Assembly: GCA_046530735.1 (NCBI GenBank) | Contig: JBHEQV010000010.1 | Location: 1 to 64,000 of the forward strand | Length of the DNA: 64,000 bases | Source of the DNA: Arsenophonus sp046530735 | GTDB lineage: Bacteria; Pseudomonadota; Gammaproteobacteria; Enterobacterales; Enterobacteriaceae | Direction: 5' to 3' | Shown here: positions 1-11,727 of the stretch, one piece after another | Layout of the letters: every line of letters starts with the position of its first letter | Numbering within the stretch: the first letter of the stretch is position 1 | Notes under the pieces: model-generated | Told to the model about the DNA's origin: nothing | Seen by the model: only the letters and a program-made list of their open reading frames with translations | The model's database searches: none | Program-made: the position numbers and the translations under genes

Positions 1-840
1 AATCTATTTAATCATCCTTATAATCAGCTAATATAGCTGTTCACATTTTTAATGTGAAATTCCTTACCAATAATTCTCTGATTATCCAACCTTATTAGGC
101 GATTCTGATTAATTCTATGCTTGCTAAAAAAGGTTTCTTCTACCATTTAGCTCCATCCAAGAAAAAGATAGATTTTTATCTATAATTAGCTCAAGAAAAC
201 AGAGAATATGCACTCTGCATTAAATTTTCTAAAGAATTTCTCATTGCTTACATAACTCTATCTGATCTCAAGCGATTAAGATCAACGATTCTTATTTTCT
301 TTATCTCCTTATTTCCTATATTTCTAGCTTTTCTATGTGGAAATAGAACCTTTCTCTTTAAAGAATTCAAGAAAAAATATTTTGTTTACTTCAATAATAC
401 TACTTATGCATTTATGTTATCTGCTTCCGCTGAAGCAAGGAGAAGCAACAATGCCCATATAAACACTGTTTTAAATTAATACCTGTTTATTTCACTGACC
501 CACCGTAAAGTTAAACTATTTAACATACATTGCAGATAACCAAATTAGTTATCCTTATGATCTAGTTTCACCAAAGGACTTTTAATCAAATTATTAAATG
601 TTTTCCTGCAATCGGAGATTTGCAACGATATCGCTGTAACCACTAATAAATATCCTCAGTAGATATTATGTTCACTGTAATAATATAGGTAGAATAAAGT
701 AGAATAAGTCATTCAATACATGAATTGATATTATCCTAGAGAGTTAGTTTCCGAACTAACTAATGAAATTTAGTTTTATGTTGGTAGGGAGTATAAAAGA
801 ATCTCTTATCTGCATAACTGTTTGCTTTTATAGAAACCTA
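1..840 (-). repeat. Dispersed repeat D, copy 1 (truncated by window edge)
   Basis: This stretch is the reverse complement of sequence found again near 9.5-10.06, 54.8-55.9 and 59.7-60.8 kb. Shared landmarks are a poly-purine/TTTCCTGCAAT segment (about 600) and a conserved block ending near 830. An interrupted open frame can be followed from about 110 to 475 but I cannot assign it to a known transposase. The strand is given relative to the copy at 54.8 kb. Confidence 0.6.
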
Positions 841-1974
841 TGGAGCGAAAATTCTTATTTACAGAATAAGAAATTTCTATCGATAACTTTTGCTAACATA
901 CCATTATCTCAACAAGCCATGAATCGTAGCTTGATAATGACTGCATCTTTTTCTCGAGTCTTTACAAGATATTATCCAACTGAAAGTGCAAATTATTGTT
1001 ATAGCAACACTTAGTTTCGTTAAGAATACCGATCTCTTTATTAAGCAATGAGAAATATTCTAGTCATCTCATCAGAATTCTTGTTGGAGAAAAATTTAAC
1101 TTATTTATCAGGATTTACATCCACTACTAGCAATTTAGATAAACAACTAGTAATAAATATCGGTGGTGCTGGACTCAACTACACCACAAAGTACTAAAAT
1201 CATTACACGTATCCTATTTAAACATAGTTAACATGTTAGACTTAACATGAGCATGCGTTATCTTGCTTGAATTTTATTTTAAAAATCATAATCTAAACCG
1301 AAGAAAATTTTGCAAAAACTAAAAATGCCGCACCGTAAGATTTATTAAATCTATTGCAAGTTAGCTTATTTAGTAATATAAGCAAATTTATGGCGGCAAT
1401 TTAAAAAATAATGCTAGTGATCGCTATCATGCATAAATGCATCTAACACTAGATAGATCATAATTTTAAAAAAAAGTGTAAATCATCTCTAAAAAATTAG
1501 AAAAATTGTAAATTAAAAGATTAATACTTGAAATACGTTAGTTTTCCAGTAGTTATTAACTATCCTTATTACCATATTTACAAAATTAAAAATAGATTAT
1601 ATAACATTAAATGGAAATTCTTACGTGAAGGATTAATTATAATATCCTTAATCTACCTGCAAAACAGAATATACACGAAATTATATTTGCTATTTTTAAC
1701 ATTGTTTTCAAATTGAAATTAACAAGCTAATCGAGTGATGAGCTAACAGCGTTTTTATTTACAATTAAAGAAGATCTTTTATGCTGATAATCAATCAACA
1801 AGTTAATGAGCTATTAATAAATGGTGTTGGTGTTCTGCATAAAATTGGTTTAAGTATTAACGCTCTGCATACTACGAACTACATCCATTATCTCATTAGT
1901 CATCTTGATATTCCAAGTTATATGCTTATACAAAAACGCTTTTTATAGGAGTTTTACTAAAATTAAATTAGCCA
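841..1974. other. Gene-poor stretch, no recognisable gene
   Basis: AT-rich sequence with stops in all frames. A short open fragment runs from about 1782 to 1948 on the + strand (it contains LLINGVGVLHKIGLS), but it has no start or family I recognise. Probably the worn remains of a gene. Confidence 0.4.
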
Positions 1975-3415
1975 GATTTATGAGTTATGCTTATTTCTGG
2001 TGTATAGAGTATTGGAGATGATGACGCATTTTCTACCGATTTATTTCGTTAATAATTTCAACAAAATTGAGATGATATGCTATGAGAAGTCTATGCTACA
2101 AGTATCATAAAAAATCAAATTACCCTTATCCCTTCCATAAACTTATCCCGTAATGGTGCCAAGGGAAGCTATAATCACGACCGCTAAGGATAAGCATGAA
2201 ACCATGGCTACGAACAATATGCAAACGCTGTATTTTATCGATGTAAATTAAAAATGGCATCATCTGTAACTGTTGTTTGCTACAGAGAATAATACAGACT
2301 TAGTATTGGCGATGTTGAGATTAAAGCACCTAAGATTAGTGGAGGATTTCAGTTGCAACAGAATATGATTCAACACAGTTCGTTGCTGCCTTATCTGAAG
2401 CCTATAAAAGCGGTGAAGAGTTGCTCTCATAGCTGGTAAAGTGCAATATCTCTAATCATAATTTTCTGAAGACTCTGAAGGGGTGCATTTCGATAAAAAA
2501 GCACGTAAATCTTCCCCCCTCTCTTGGAAATCGCTATAAACAGACTGAAATAGCAATCGCTTAAAGAGCGCAGGCATTGGTGATGGCACGTGACTTAATC
2601 GATATCGATACATTTATTTCTTGGCCGATGATGGCATATATATGCTATTCTATTAGGTAAGTTAATTATCGCTTTTCCCTCCTAGTTAAATTGGCGGGGC
2701 TGACATGCCATAAGGGAGATACCCAACTTGCATTAAAAATAGTTATTAAAAATTAAAACGAGCTGTGGCTTAACTCCTGAATGGACTGCAAGCACGGAAC
2801 TTAACCGCATCTCTCAAGCTTGTTATGGAAGATGGTATCATTAGTTTTAGAGTAAAATGGCAAAAGATATTAGAGAATATTCAGTATTAATGCTCTTAAG
2901 TATACAAAACAGTATTGATGCTAGATTATTCTCCCTAAAGGCATACAACACGAAAGTTAAGTCTGAGGTACCGTTGGATCTAGATAATAGAGAACCATGA
3001 TATTTCTAATAAAGCTTTAGATCTCTTATTGAAAAGGTTTTCAAGATAAGTATCTCTACAGCTATGAGGATGTTGAAGAATAATCAAAAGAAGTGCTAGC
3101 ATTCTATGCTGCTCTGTCAGCGCGATGGTGTCAATAAACACAATGAATCTAATTGAATCAGCTTTTGTCATAGTGAGCTATGAAACCAACAGATTAAGCA
3201 CTGTGGTTCGAGAAAACAATTCTTTTAATGCTTTCTTAGCTGCTTCCATCTACTCAAAAAAGCTATAACCGACTAATGAGATTTGTCCTATTTGACAATG
3301 TTAGTAAAAAAAATGTTTAATTTAAGTATGGCGAATAGGTTTACGAAGCATCAGAGTAGAAAATAGCTGCAATCTTACCATCATATACTAGATTTACTAA
3401 TAATTCACCGATTAA
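1975..3415 (+). mobile_element. IS256-family element, degraded, copy 1
   Basis: About 1.4 kb carrying a broken mutator-type (IS256 family) transposase. It aligns along its whole length with the copies at 17.4, 26.3, 36.7, 52.2 and 61.7 kb. The end of the frame still shows remnants of the family's TTNPIEST-like motif (near 3140) and the final block before the right end. The left end (TTATTTCTGGTGTAT) is an imperfect inverted match to the right end (ATACTAGATTTACTAATAA). Many stops and frameshifts; not functional. Confidence 0.8.
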
Positions 3416-3729
3416 TTGAGTTAAAGGAGCTGACTCAACAAAACATAACATCTCTTCTAATATGCTTTTTTTTTCTTTTTTACCTTTTAAGACTGGCGAT
3501 TATTTTTACTCTCTCACGTCGAGATAATACTAATCTGGTATTACGGATTAAAGCAAATAAAAAAACCTTAATCCTAAGGTTACCGAATCAATAGTTATTG
3601 AAACATTTACTCTTTTATGAATATTTGAAGCAAAAAATGCAATTCTAATATCAATTAGCTTTTATACTAAAAAACTAACTGAATTAACTCGATAAACTAA
3701 ATCTTGTTAGTTAACAAAATTTATTTTTA
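3416..3729. other. Intergenic, nothing recognised
   Basis: AT-rich spacer between the IS right end and the rep remnant, with a long T-rich run near 3470-3480. No gene, RNA or terminator that I can support. Confidence 0.4.
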
Positions 3730-5680
3730 TTTTAACCATCCAGTATCACTCTGATGTCAGTGATAAAAGACTGCTCTTTTTCATTCTCTGTTCTGCTATT
3801 ACTATCTTTTTATTTTGTTCCCAGAGGGAACTATCTTGTTGTAATTCATGTTAAAACAATTAACTTCCTGTCCGAATAAGTTCATCATATTGCGCCGCAC
3901 CTGACAATGAGTAAAAATAACATTCTTTTAGAACGACTTATCTCCATCTAATCAAAAGTCGTTTTTGATTGATATTACCCCATAAAACTAGTATTGATGA
4001 GGAGGTATATAATAGCCATTCTTTCATGTCAATTAAAAAACATAAGGATACCTCATATGCCTTTAAGGCATACTGGGTCATTAAATTGTAGGTAATATAA
4101 ATTTTCTGTCGTTTCTCTACACTGCATCATATTACGTAATATAAAGCATTATACAACCTGTAATAAAATTATCACATTATTGATGTCATTAGTATTAACC
4201 AATTTCTCATTTATCCAACTAAATAATTGATTAACATTTTCATCTATAGTTCAACCCATTTACTACTATTTGATGTCTGACATAACTAAGCTTTCATGAT
4301 TATGATCCTGTAATTAAACTTCTAACTACAAGCAGTATCTCGCGTTAACTACGCGTTTGATAATTAACTAACCAATGGATAAAACGTTCTAATACCATTG
4401 AATCACGCAAGTTAAGGTTTTGTTTAAGCCAAAGAGATAAAGACTTGTATTAAATAGGATTTTTGGCACAAAATGGCTCGTTCACCTAATTTATAAATGA
4501 ATTTTAGCCTAATTCCATATTTCGGTATATTTTAATAATACTGGGAAATGCGCTATTATCATTTAGATAAGTAAGTATCCGCAAATAAGCTAAGATATAT
4601 TTAATATCTAAACGTAAAAAAAATAAAACACCACTTAAAATTCGGCAAAGAATGCGATTCTGTAACAATATTTTTCAAATAGCTGTGATTTTTGTGGTTC
4701 CACGATATAAATTGGCTTAATTTTTATATTGGGTTTTATTAATAAAATGATTAGCAACCAATTCGCTGATCATACATTCTCAATCATAATCTTCATTATT
4801 AGCAGTGATAGCTTTTAACGCTTCACTATAAAATCAATTTAAAAAATAATTATTTATTAAAAATATGTGGGTTGTTAACAACTCACTATATTAGCAGCTT
4901 TTAAAAGACACACAAAAAGTAATAATTTTACTTCAATTTGATAAAATCAAGATAACAGAAGTTGTTTTTTAGTAAAGCTAAATTTTCAGTTGAGCACTAT
5001 GCCAAGAAAAAATGGATTGATCACCATCAACAATGATAAAATCTCACGCGTTTACCCACTAACAATTTATCCAGTTGATATTGGCTAGTATTGGTATCTT
5101 GATACTTATCCGCTAGCAAGCGGATAATAAATCTTTTATTGCCAACGCGAACTCAGTTCTACTTCTTCTTCAATCAAGAAGATTAATTAGTAATTATTTT
5201 ATTAAAATCTATCACATTGCAATTTAATAAATATAATTCATAGCGCTGATAACATTCAGCAAATTATTATTATTTTTCCGATTTTACCTGCGGAATAACT
5301 TGTCTGGCAATTAATAAATAATTTTTCCCAGTCAGAGACTATTGAGGTAACTGACATAAAAATCTTTTTCTTCTATCAAGAAATTAAAGGTTATCTCTTT
5401 TAACAAAACTATTTGATGGTGTTCATCAAACAAGAAAAAAATTAGCTTTTATATCTAACATACTATGTTCCAGTTTAATTATTTTCAAGGAAAATAAAGT
5501 TGAAACAGTTAATCATCTAATTTCTTTTTTCTATCATTTGTTCTTCCTATCTTTCCATCTCTTTGGCAGATTTATTGATAATATTAATACCGTCAGCTAA
5601 TAAGGTAAATAACCACGATAACGAATAAAGTAGGCTATTTTATTGATAATAATTCAAGTTTCACACTACTTCCGACTAGC
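3730..5680 (-). pseudogene. rep: Rep DNA helicase, heavily degraded
   Basis: Translating the minus strand across several frames gives fragments in the order of E. coli Rep (superfamily 1 3'-5' helicase that helps forks pass obstacles and works with PriC in restart). Recognisable pieces are NKSAKEME near 5560-5590, FAECYQRYELYLL and CNVIDFNK near 5200-5260, then DKYQDTNTSQYQLDKLLVG near 5060-5120 (helicase motif II region; the family has DEYQDTN). They continue with NNPHIFNK near 4870, INKTQYKN and LYRGT near 4690-4740, and the C-terminal NLFGQEVNCF near 3870. Total span fits the normal length of about 673 residues. Dozens of stops and frameshifts; the Walker A part is not readable. Certain as a rep/uvrD-type helicase; the assignment to rep rests on the QDTNTSQYELVKLLVG-like motif. 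Confidence 0.85.
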
Positions 5681-5849
5681 ACAGCATAAATAAGAAGCTG
5701 TCAACATATTTAATCATTTATTGTTGATTGTAATTTGATTACTTAGCATATTAACTAAGTATTTTTTATTATTTATTATAAGTTATATTATATCAGAAAA
5801 AATCAGTAAAAATATCATAAAACTCCCACTATTAAGTGATTGAGAGTTA
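5681..5849. other. AT-rich spacer
   Basis: Very AT-rich sequence between the rep remnant and an IS end. Nothing recognisable. Confidence 0.3.
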
Positions 5850-7260
5850 TTAGAAAATCTAGTGTAGAACTGTCAGGATACGTCTACTCTAATGTTTTGT
5901 AATCTGTTCTCAATCCTTAAATTAGGCATTATTTACCACTGATGATTAAAGCTAAAATTCCATTAGAAGCGGTTCTAGCTATTATAATAGACGTGAGTAG
6001 CTTAAATACCATTGAAATTATTGTTTTTCGAATTACATTGTTTCAATAATTCTTCGTGCGTTATCTTTATAGTCTCACTATCGTTAAAAACAGATTCAAT
6101 CGGATTCATCATTCTTATTGACGCCAAAGTGCACTGACGGGAAGGCATAGAATACCAACCATATCTTCTTGATCTTTCTCCAGATTCCGAATCTTTTTAA
6201 GATTCATTGAAAACCTTTCCAAGAAAATATTAAGGGCTTTATTTATGACATTGCTATTCTCTGATAGGCATACTTCCTATAGTTTATCCTTAACTTTTGG
6301 TGTTGCATGCCTTTGTGGAGTGAATGGCAGTGTATTAGCTATTTTGTGTAGCTAATGTCGTTTATGCTACATCTTCAGGAATATCTTTGCTATTAAATCA
6401 TAAAAAACCAATGACAGAGCATTCCGTAGCAATTCCTTGGAGATACGTTTAAGTAACGCATTCATAGACCATTAAAAAAGTTCAAATCAGTTTATTTCTG
6501 ACTATTGATAAGCATCTTCAATCACAATCAACTCCTTAAATCCATGCCGCAGTTCTGCCAATACTAATTAATAAGCAAAAGCCGATTACAGCTTGTCTGA
6601 TAAAACGATATATGTCATCAGGCAAGAAATAAATGTAGCAGGTATTTATTAAATCATACAGCTACTATTGTCTGTGCTCTTCAAGTTATTGATATTTCAG
6701 TCTGCTGATAGCACTCTAAGAGGAGATCATGTGCTTTTCACCGAGAATCGCTCTAGAGGTTCGTAAAAATCAGCGGTGGAAATATCTCGTAGATATAGTA
6801 ATGCCAGCAATTCTTCGACTTCCTTATACTATTTGGATAAGGAAGTAACAAGGATCTCTTGAAGGAGATTTTGTTTGCATTGGTGATCAGGAATTCCCAT
6901 TAACCTTAAGCACTTTAATTTCAACATCGTCAATAGCAGTGTGTATAAATTCACTTAGGTGAATAACTGTTATGAATGACGACATAACCCGTCGCAGGGG
7001 GATATTTATCATATATTCAGTATGGTTTTAGTTTTTAACTTCGGTTCAACAGTGGTGCTATCAGCTCCCGGTAGCATTACGAATAAGTTCATGCAAGAAA
7101 TCATAGCTAATATTTAGTTTTTGCGGATATCTCTATAGTAAATTTAATGGAATATCATCTCTCTGTTGTTGAAATTATTTATGAAATCAATAAATCAGGA
7201 TACGTCAGATCATCTTAGAAATTCATACGCTAGAATGAGCATAATTCAAGTAAAAATAAA
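5850..7260 (-). mobile_element. IS256-family element, degraded, copy 2
   Basis: Reverse-orientation copy of the 1.4 kb element. The 3' transposase region (TTNPIEST-like motif remnant near 6090-6110) is at the left and the 5' region, with the conserved ATTTATGAAATCAATAAATC block near 7180, is at the right. Multiple stops and frameshifts. Confidence 0.8.
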
Positions 7261-7527
7261 GTTGAGATTTATAGTTAATCCACTAAATTATCTGATATTT
7301 TACCTGATGATGTAATCAGATTAAAATTTATTTTCTTTTTACTTGCTGATCCGAAAGAGATATCCTTATTAATCTGGCAAAAAAGCTAAATAAAAATCTT
7401 AATAACTTATTTATAATAAAATAATTTTATTGCCAATTTAAATGACACCTAATTAGGAGTCTATTGATATTTATTTAAAATAAAATCAACAGTGTACTAC
7501 AAAGATGCTACATGAATATTGATATTT
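7261..7527. other. AT-rich spacer downstream of bamE
   Basis: No open frame or clear hairpin with a T run. May hold the end of the bamE transcript, but I see no canonical terminator. Confidence 0.3.
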
Positions 7528-7869
7528 TTAAGCTGCTAAACTATCGTTATTTTTGATAACGACTAAAATGCCATTAGAATCAAAAATGAGTGTTATCGTT
7601 TGCTGTTTTACCTTGTTATATTTGAGTTGTTGACGGAAAATATAATACCAAACTTGCTGCCCAAATGGTTCTTTTAGCATTGGTGTTCCTAATGTATAGA
7701 CTACTTGTTGTTGAGTCATTCCTTTTTTAATTTTTGCAACATCACTGGCAGAAAGATAGTTTCCCTGATTAATATCAGGACAGTAAACAAACCGTTCTAT
7801 CATAGAGCAACCTGGTATTAAAACAACAACAGATATAGCAATAATTAATAATTTATAACGCATAGTCAT
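7528..7869 (-). CDS. bamE: Outer membrane assembly lipoprotein BamE (SmpA)
   Basis: BamE is the small lipoprotein of the BAM complex that inserts beta-barrel proteins into the outer membrane. The 113-residue product starts with a basic N-terminus and hydrophobic signal, then a lipobox LIPGC with the lipidated Cys at residue 21. Family motifs follow: PDINQGNYL, the GMTQQQVVYTLGTPM segment (residues about 49-64) and WYYIFRQQ. Length equals the E. coli protein. The first ATG is preceded by AAGGA four bases upstream; a second ATG two codons in is the start used by relatives and could also serve. In Enterobacterales the order is grpE / nadK-recN-bamE. Here recN between nadK and bamE is dead, so bamE may need its own promoter. 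Its retention suggests outer-membrane protein assembly is still needed. Confidence 0.97.
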   Translation of the reverse strand: MTMRYKLLIIAISVVVLIPGCSMIERFVYCPDINQGNYLSASDVAKIKKGMTQQQVVYTLGTPMLKEPFGQQVWYYIFRQQLKYNKVKQQTITLIFDSNGILVVIKNNDSLAA

Positions 7870-7976
7870 ATGTTCCTTTAAGAGTTAAAATATCGATTAT
7901 TAATCGAGATTAATGAAATTAAAAACTTTTGCTCATTTTTCTATAACTATAATTTACAATAAAGTTAAAGATCTTT

Positions 7977-9460
7977 TTAAATAGTAAGTAGATCTTTTAT
8001 CACTAAACCCTTAGCCAAATATTTTTATTATTTCACTAGCACCACCAAGTAAGTAAACAGACAATTCCTTGTAAACTAGTTTTATCTAAAAATTGCATTC
8101 GCATTTCTGTTTTATAATTATTAGTTCGTTTGCTCACAATAAGATGGAAATATCTAGACCCTATAACTTAATGCAAATAGATAATACATACATAACTTGA
8201 GTTGAATTCCCTAATTTACATAACAGTTTTTCAACCACCACCGCAGTCTAGGAGCACCAATACCAACATCCAGTTCATCAAAATAATAGCAGGGATATCT
8301 ATTTTTTTGCTGTAATCACTTGTATGGGCAGTACGATACATGAAAGCTTCTCACCCTGAAGTAACTTTTATTAAAAATTGATGTTAATCTCTAGGATTAG
8401 TTATAATATTAAACTGTATTTAATTTACATCATTAATTTATAAATATTCAGGATTTTAAATTATATAAACCGTAAATAACCATGAAGCATTAAAGGTTAA
8501 TGCAGACTGTTGTTGATTTAATTTTTCTTTTTTCTGGAAATAGTTATTGATGTAATTAAAGCGATAATTCGGTGCAGGGAAGGAGTCTCCACAATGCGCA
8601 ATGCTTACGTTCTAAACTGACATATTTTGCAATGCGTTGTTCTAATTTGAGTAATTTTCTAAAATAATTTAGATCTATTTAGTAACCATCGTGATGAAAT
8701 TCATTACTAACTTCATTAATTTAGCTTAACGCTTTTTCAAACATATTAACTAAATAACTGAATGAATTACTAATAGTGGTTAGACTATTAATTTTTTATT
8801 TTTAGATAATTTTAGCATACTGCTAATATTTCTTTCTCATTCTCATTAATAATTTGTAATAGATTTTTATTTAAGGTAAGAAATTGTTCACGATTGGCTA
8901 ACTTTTATACTCTTGCTCTAATTTTAATATTCATTAGTTTGTTGTATGGTGGTATCAATTCATTTAATTCTTTAGAAGATTTTAATTAGTTATTGGCACA
9001 ATGACGTTCAATTGTTTGTTATTAACATTTTATTAATTCTTGAAAACTTTGATGCCAATTTTTTCAGATTAATTTTATTTCAGCTAAGACAGCGTTTTTG
9101 TTTGCGTAACTATTCAATAGGCATTGGAATCCTGATTATCTAATAATAATTTTGTGAGCGTGCTGGATATGTAGTTTAAAGTAAATGTCTCCAATTCGCG
9201 TAATTGTGATAAACAAACCGATGTGCAATTAATAAAACATATGAACGTCATCAGTAGTGATTAATCTACGTAGCAATCTTCATTATGGTTATTTAACTGG
9301 TAATTTTGATTATATTAATAAAGATTGGTGGAAATCTCTTATATTGCATGAAGGTTTTCGCTACAGCGATTACCATAAAAAACAAACAGTTATAAATCAA
9401 ATAGACTCCTCTCCAGTCTTTGCCAATATAAAGATTAATCTCATTAGTTACCTTGGCAAA
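7977..9460 (-). pseudogene. recN: DNA repair protein RecN, degraded
   Basis: RecN is an SMC-like ATPase used in double-strand-break repair. The C-terminal third is readable on the minus strand: DELDVGIGAP near 8240-8270 (the Walker B / D-loop region, DEVDVGISGP in E. coli), then SKRTNNYKTEMRMQFLDK near 8090-8145 (E. coli SKETDGAMTETHMQSLNK), then a worn LARLLGG-like end. Further upstream only scraps such as NKNAVLAEIK (about 9085) fit the coiled-coil part. Position between nadK and bamE on the same strand is the conserved location. The N-terminal ATP-binding region should lie at about 9.5-9.9 kb but that space holds repeat D, so it was probably cut off by an insertion. Frameshifts throughout. 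Confidence 0.8.
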
Positions 9461-10060
9461 TAATCTGGTTGGGGATCATCTCGATTCATGGATTGAATCA
9501 ATTTATTCTACTTTATCTTGTCCATATATTGTGTAATAGTGAATATGTTATCCGCTGAGAAGCGGTTTTTTAGGGTTATAGCGATATCATCATAAAATCC
9601 TCCGATTGCAGGAAAATATTTAATAATCTTACTAGAAGTCTACTGGTAAAACTACATTAGAAGGATAGAAGGTTTGGTTATCTGCGATTTATCTTAAATA
9701 GCTTTACTTTATTAAAATCATAAAATATATATAGATTGATTTGAAAATAATGTTTAGATAGGTCGCTGCTTCTTTGCTTCATCGGCGACAGTTAATATAA
9801 ATACCCAAGTGGTATTTTTTTAAATTAACGAAACATTTTACCCTAAGTTTTTTAAAGAGAAGCGTTATATTCAAAATAGAAAAGGTAGAAAATACGGGAG
9901 AAGAATGAGATAAAAGAAAAAAAAGGAATTGCGATTTTAATTAGCGAGATCAATAGAGTCCAGATGAGCGATCAAATTTTTTAAGAGTTTAATTCAGAGT
10001 ATATTAACTATTTTCTTAAGTTGATCATAAATAAAAAGTCCATCCTTTGTTTTGATGGAG
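9460..10060 (+). repeat. Dispersed repeat D, copy 2 (5'-truncated)
   Basis: Matches 55.0-55.57 kb and 59.9-60.5 kb in the same order. Landmarks are ATGTTATCCGCTGAG near 9547, GCAGGAAAATATTTAATAA near 9608, a TTGCTTCATCGGCGACAG-like block near 9780, and GGTAGAAAATACGGGAG near 9885. It sits where the N-terminal part of recN would be expected, between nadK and the recN remnant. No intact frame. Confidence 0.65.
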
Positions 10061-10073
10061 GAGTTATTAAAAA

Positions 10074-10973
10074 TTAAAAGGTTTTCTTTGACCACCCTAA
10101 TTTTGAGTTTAATATATTAAAATAATTATAATTTTTTGGATGAATGAGATTAAGTTTTTTATTACTTCGCTTTATTAAAATTTCATCACCATCTTGGATA
10201 GGTAAAATAATTTGGCTATCACAGCTGATTTCATAATTAATGTTTTTTTGTCTAAATTTTAATTTTATACTACTATCACTACTGATGACTAGTGGGCGAG
10301 ATGAAAGGGTATGAGGAAACATAGGGACTAGCGCGATAGCCTCAAGATTTGGGGTAAGTATCGGGCCACCGGCAGAGAGTGAATAAGCGGTTGAGCCAGT
10401 TGGAGTAGTAATAATTAGTCCATCAGAACGCTGAGAAAAGGCAAAGTGATCATCAATATATACTTCAAATTCAATTATATGAGCTACTTTTCCTGGATGT
10501 AAAATAACTTCATTAATTGCAGTACTAATACGAGTTTTATGATTTTTTTTGCTGATATGAGTTTCCAGTAAGAAACGTTGTTCTTCATAGAAATGGCCAG
10601 CTAATACTTCAGTTAGTTGTTGCAGAGCATTATCTGGCCAAAGATCAGTTAAAAAACCAAGGTTACCGCGATTGATGCCAATAACTTTATTTTCATATCG
10701 TGATAGAACACGAGCAGCACTGAGCATATTACCGTCACCACCAACAACGATAATTAAATCAGCTATTTTACTAATTTCTATTAGTCTACCGATAGTAGTA
10801 TTTTTTAATTTAAGCTGTTGGGCAATTTGTTGTTCAACAATAACTTTATATTTTTGGGCTCGAAGCCAATTATAAAGTTGTTTATGAGTTGCTAATGCCT
10901 CTGGATGTCGAGGATAACCAACAATGCCAATATATTTAAATAATATCTTTTTTTCTGATTTTCTGATCAGCAT
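10074..10973 (-). CDS. nadK: NAD kinase
   Basis: Phosphorylates NAD to NADP with ATP in the cytoplasm, the only de novo source of NADP. The 299-residue product (E. coli 292) carries the hallmark VVGGDGNMLSAAR motif around residues 76-88. It also has NRGNLGFLTDL, the NEVILHPGKVAHIIEFEVYID block and the SDGLIITTPTGSTAYSLSAGGP loop (about residues 183-203), and ends with the family signature LGWSKK. The start at 10973 has GAGGA eight bases upstream. The extra seven N-terminal residues are variable. It is transcribed divergently from grpE; the gap of about 100 bases carries the grpE heat-shock promoter. Downstream recN is dead. Looks fully functional. Confidence 0.97.
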   Translation of the reverse strand: MLIRKSEKKILFKYIGIVGYPRHPEALATHKQLYNWLRAQKYKVIVEQQIAQQLKLKNTTIGRLIEISKIADLIIVVGGDGNMLSAARVLSRYENKVIGINRGNLGFLTDLWPDNALQQLTEVLAGHFYEEQRFLLETHISKKNHKTRISTAINEVILHPGKVAHIIEFEVYIDDHFAFSQRSDGLIITTPTGSTAYSLSAGGPILTPNLEAIALVPMFPHTLSSRPLVISSDSSIKLKFRQKNINYEISCDSQIILPIQDGDEILIKRSNKKLNLIHPKNYNYFNILNSKLGWSKKTF

Positions 10974-11006
10974 GGTTTATTTCCTCTTACAAGTTAACCT
11001 GTTTCT

Positions 11007-11034
11007 CTTGAATCAAAAACTTTTATCCCCATAT
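11007..11034 (+). promoter_or_regulatory. Heat-shock (sigma-32) promoter of grpE
   Basis: CTTGAA (11007-11012), 14 bases, then CCCCATAT (11027-11034). This is close to the sigma-32 consensus CTTGAAA-N11-17-CCCCATNT and lies about 46 bases upstream of the grpE start. Such a good match in so AT-rich a background suggests purifying selection. Confidence 0.85.
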
Positions 11035-11079
11035 TATGCTAATAATCTGAATTAATGCTAAAAAAATGTGGAGATACTC

Positions 11080-11688
11080 ATGAGTAATAAAGATCATAAA
11101 GTGTATGATGAGCATTCTTCTAAAGAAGAAGAATTAATAAAATCACAAAAAAATGAGGTAAAAAAACAAGCAATTGAGGCTGAACAATCAGTAAGTTCTT
11201 CTGAAGAAATATTAATTGATCCACGTATCAATGAATTAGAGCAAAAGTTGCTTGAAGTGCAAAAACGTGAGCGTGAAACACTACTACGTGCCAAAGCTGA
11301 AGTGGAGAATATTCGTCGCCGTACTGAACAAGATATTGAAAAAGCACATAAGTTTGCTCTGGAGCGGTTTGCTAATGAATTGTTACCCGTTATTGATAAT
11401 TTGGAAAGAACAATTGAAGTTATTGATCGGGAAAATACTGAATCGATATCAATACTTGAAGGGCTTGAACTAACTTTAAAATCTTTTTTAGCTACCGTTG
11501 GCAAATATGGTATTAAGGTGGTAGCAGATAAGAATGTTCCTTTTAATCCAGAACTGCATCAAGCTATGACAATGATTGATTCTCAAGAACATGAACCTAA
11601 TCAAGTTATTGATGTTATGCAAAAAGGTTATACTTTAAATTCTCGTTTACTACGCCCTGCGATGGTGATCGTGTCAAAAACAAAATAA
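11080..11688 (+). CDS. grpE: Nucleotide exchange factor GrpE
   Basis: Co-chaperone that releases ADP from DnaK during protein folding. From the chosen start the product is 202 residues (E. coli 197). The N-terminal 50 residues are acidic and low in complexity, followed by a long coiled coil. Then comes the signature RAKAEVENIRRRTEQDIEKAHKF-type segment (about residues 72-94), LLPVIDNLERTIEV, and the C-terminal beta domain with NPELHQAMTMI and MQKGYTLNSRLLRPAMV. An upstream ATG at 11068 lies inside the Shine-Dalgarno GGAG, so the ATG at 11080 (MSNKDHK), eight bases after it, is the likely start. Controlled by a sigma-32 promoter at 11007. Followed by a hairpin terminator shared with ung. Confidence 0.97.
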   Translation: MSNKDHKVYDEHSSKEEELIKSQKNEVKKQAIEAEQSVSSSEEILIDPRINELEQKLLEVQKRERETLLRAKAEVENIRRRTEQDIEKAHKFALERFANELLPVIDNLERTIEVIDRENTESISILEGLELTLKSFLATVGKYGIKVVADKNVPFNPELHQAMTMIDSQEHEPNQVIDVMQKGYTLNSRLLRPAMVIVSKTK

Positions 11689-11695
11689 ACTGAAA

Positions 11696-11717
11696 TACCA
11701 CCATTTTAATGGTGGTA
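11696..11717. terminator. Bidirectional terminator between grpE and ung
   Basis: Inverted repeat TACCACCATT / AATGGTGGTA with a two-base centre, flanked by an A/T-rich tract on both sides (AAATTTATTATTATTTT to the right). It lies eight bases after the grpE stop and just after the ung stop on the other strand. Confidence 0.8.
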
Positions 11718-11727
11718 AAATTTATTA

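Noticed and set aside
763..1014. An open frame of 83 codons on the + strand
   Set aside because: It begins in repeat D, has no family resemblance or ribosome site, and corresponding parts of other copies are not open.
9257..9463. A 68-codon frame (MINLRSNLHYGYLTG...) on the + strand
   Set aside because: It lies opposite the recN remnant, has no Shine-Dalgarno sequence and no recognisable family; likely chance in AT-rich sequence.
11094..11504. A 136-codon frame on the minus strand opposite grpE
   Set aside because: It is a shadow of grpE; serine-rich composition is the complement of GrpE's codons.
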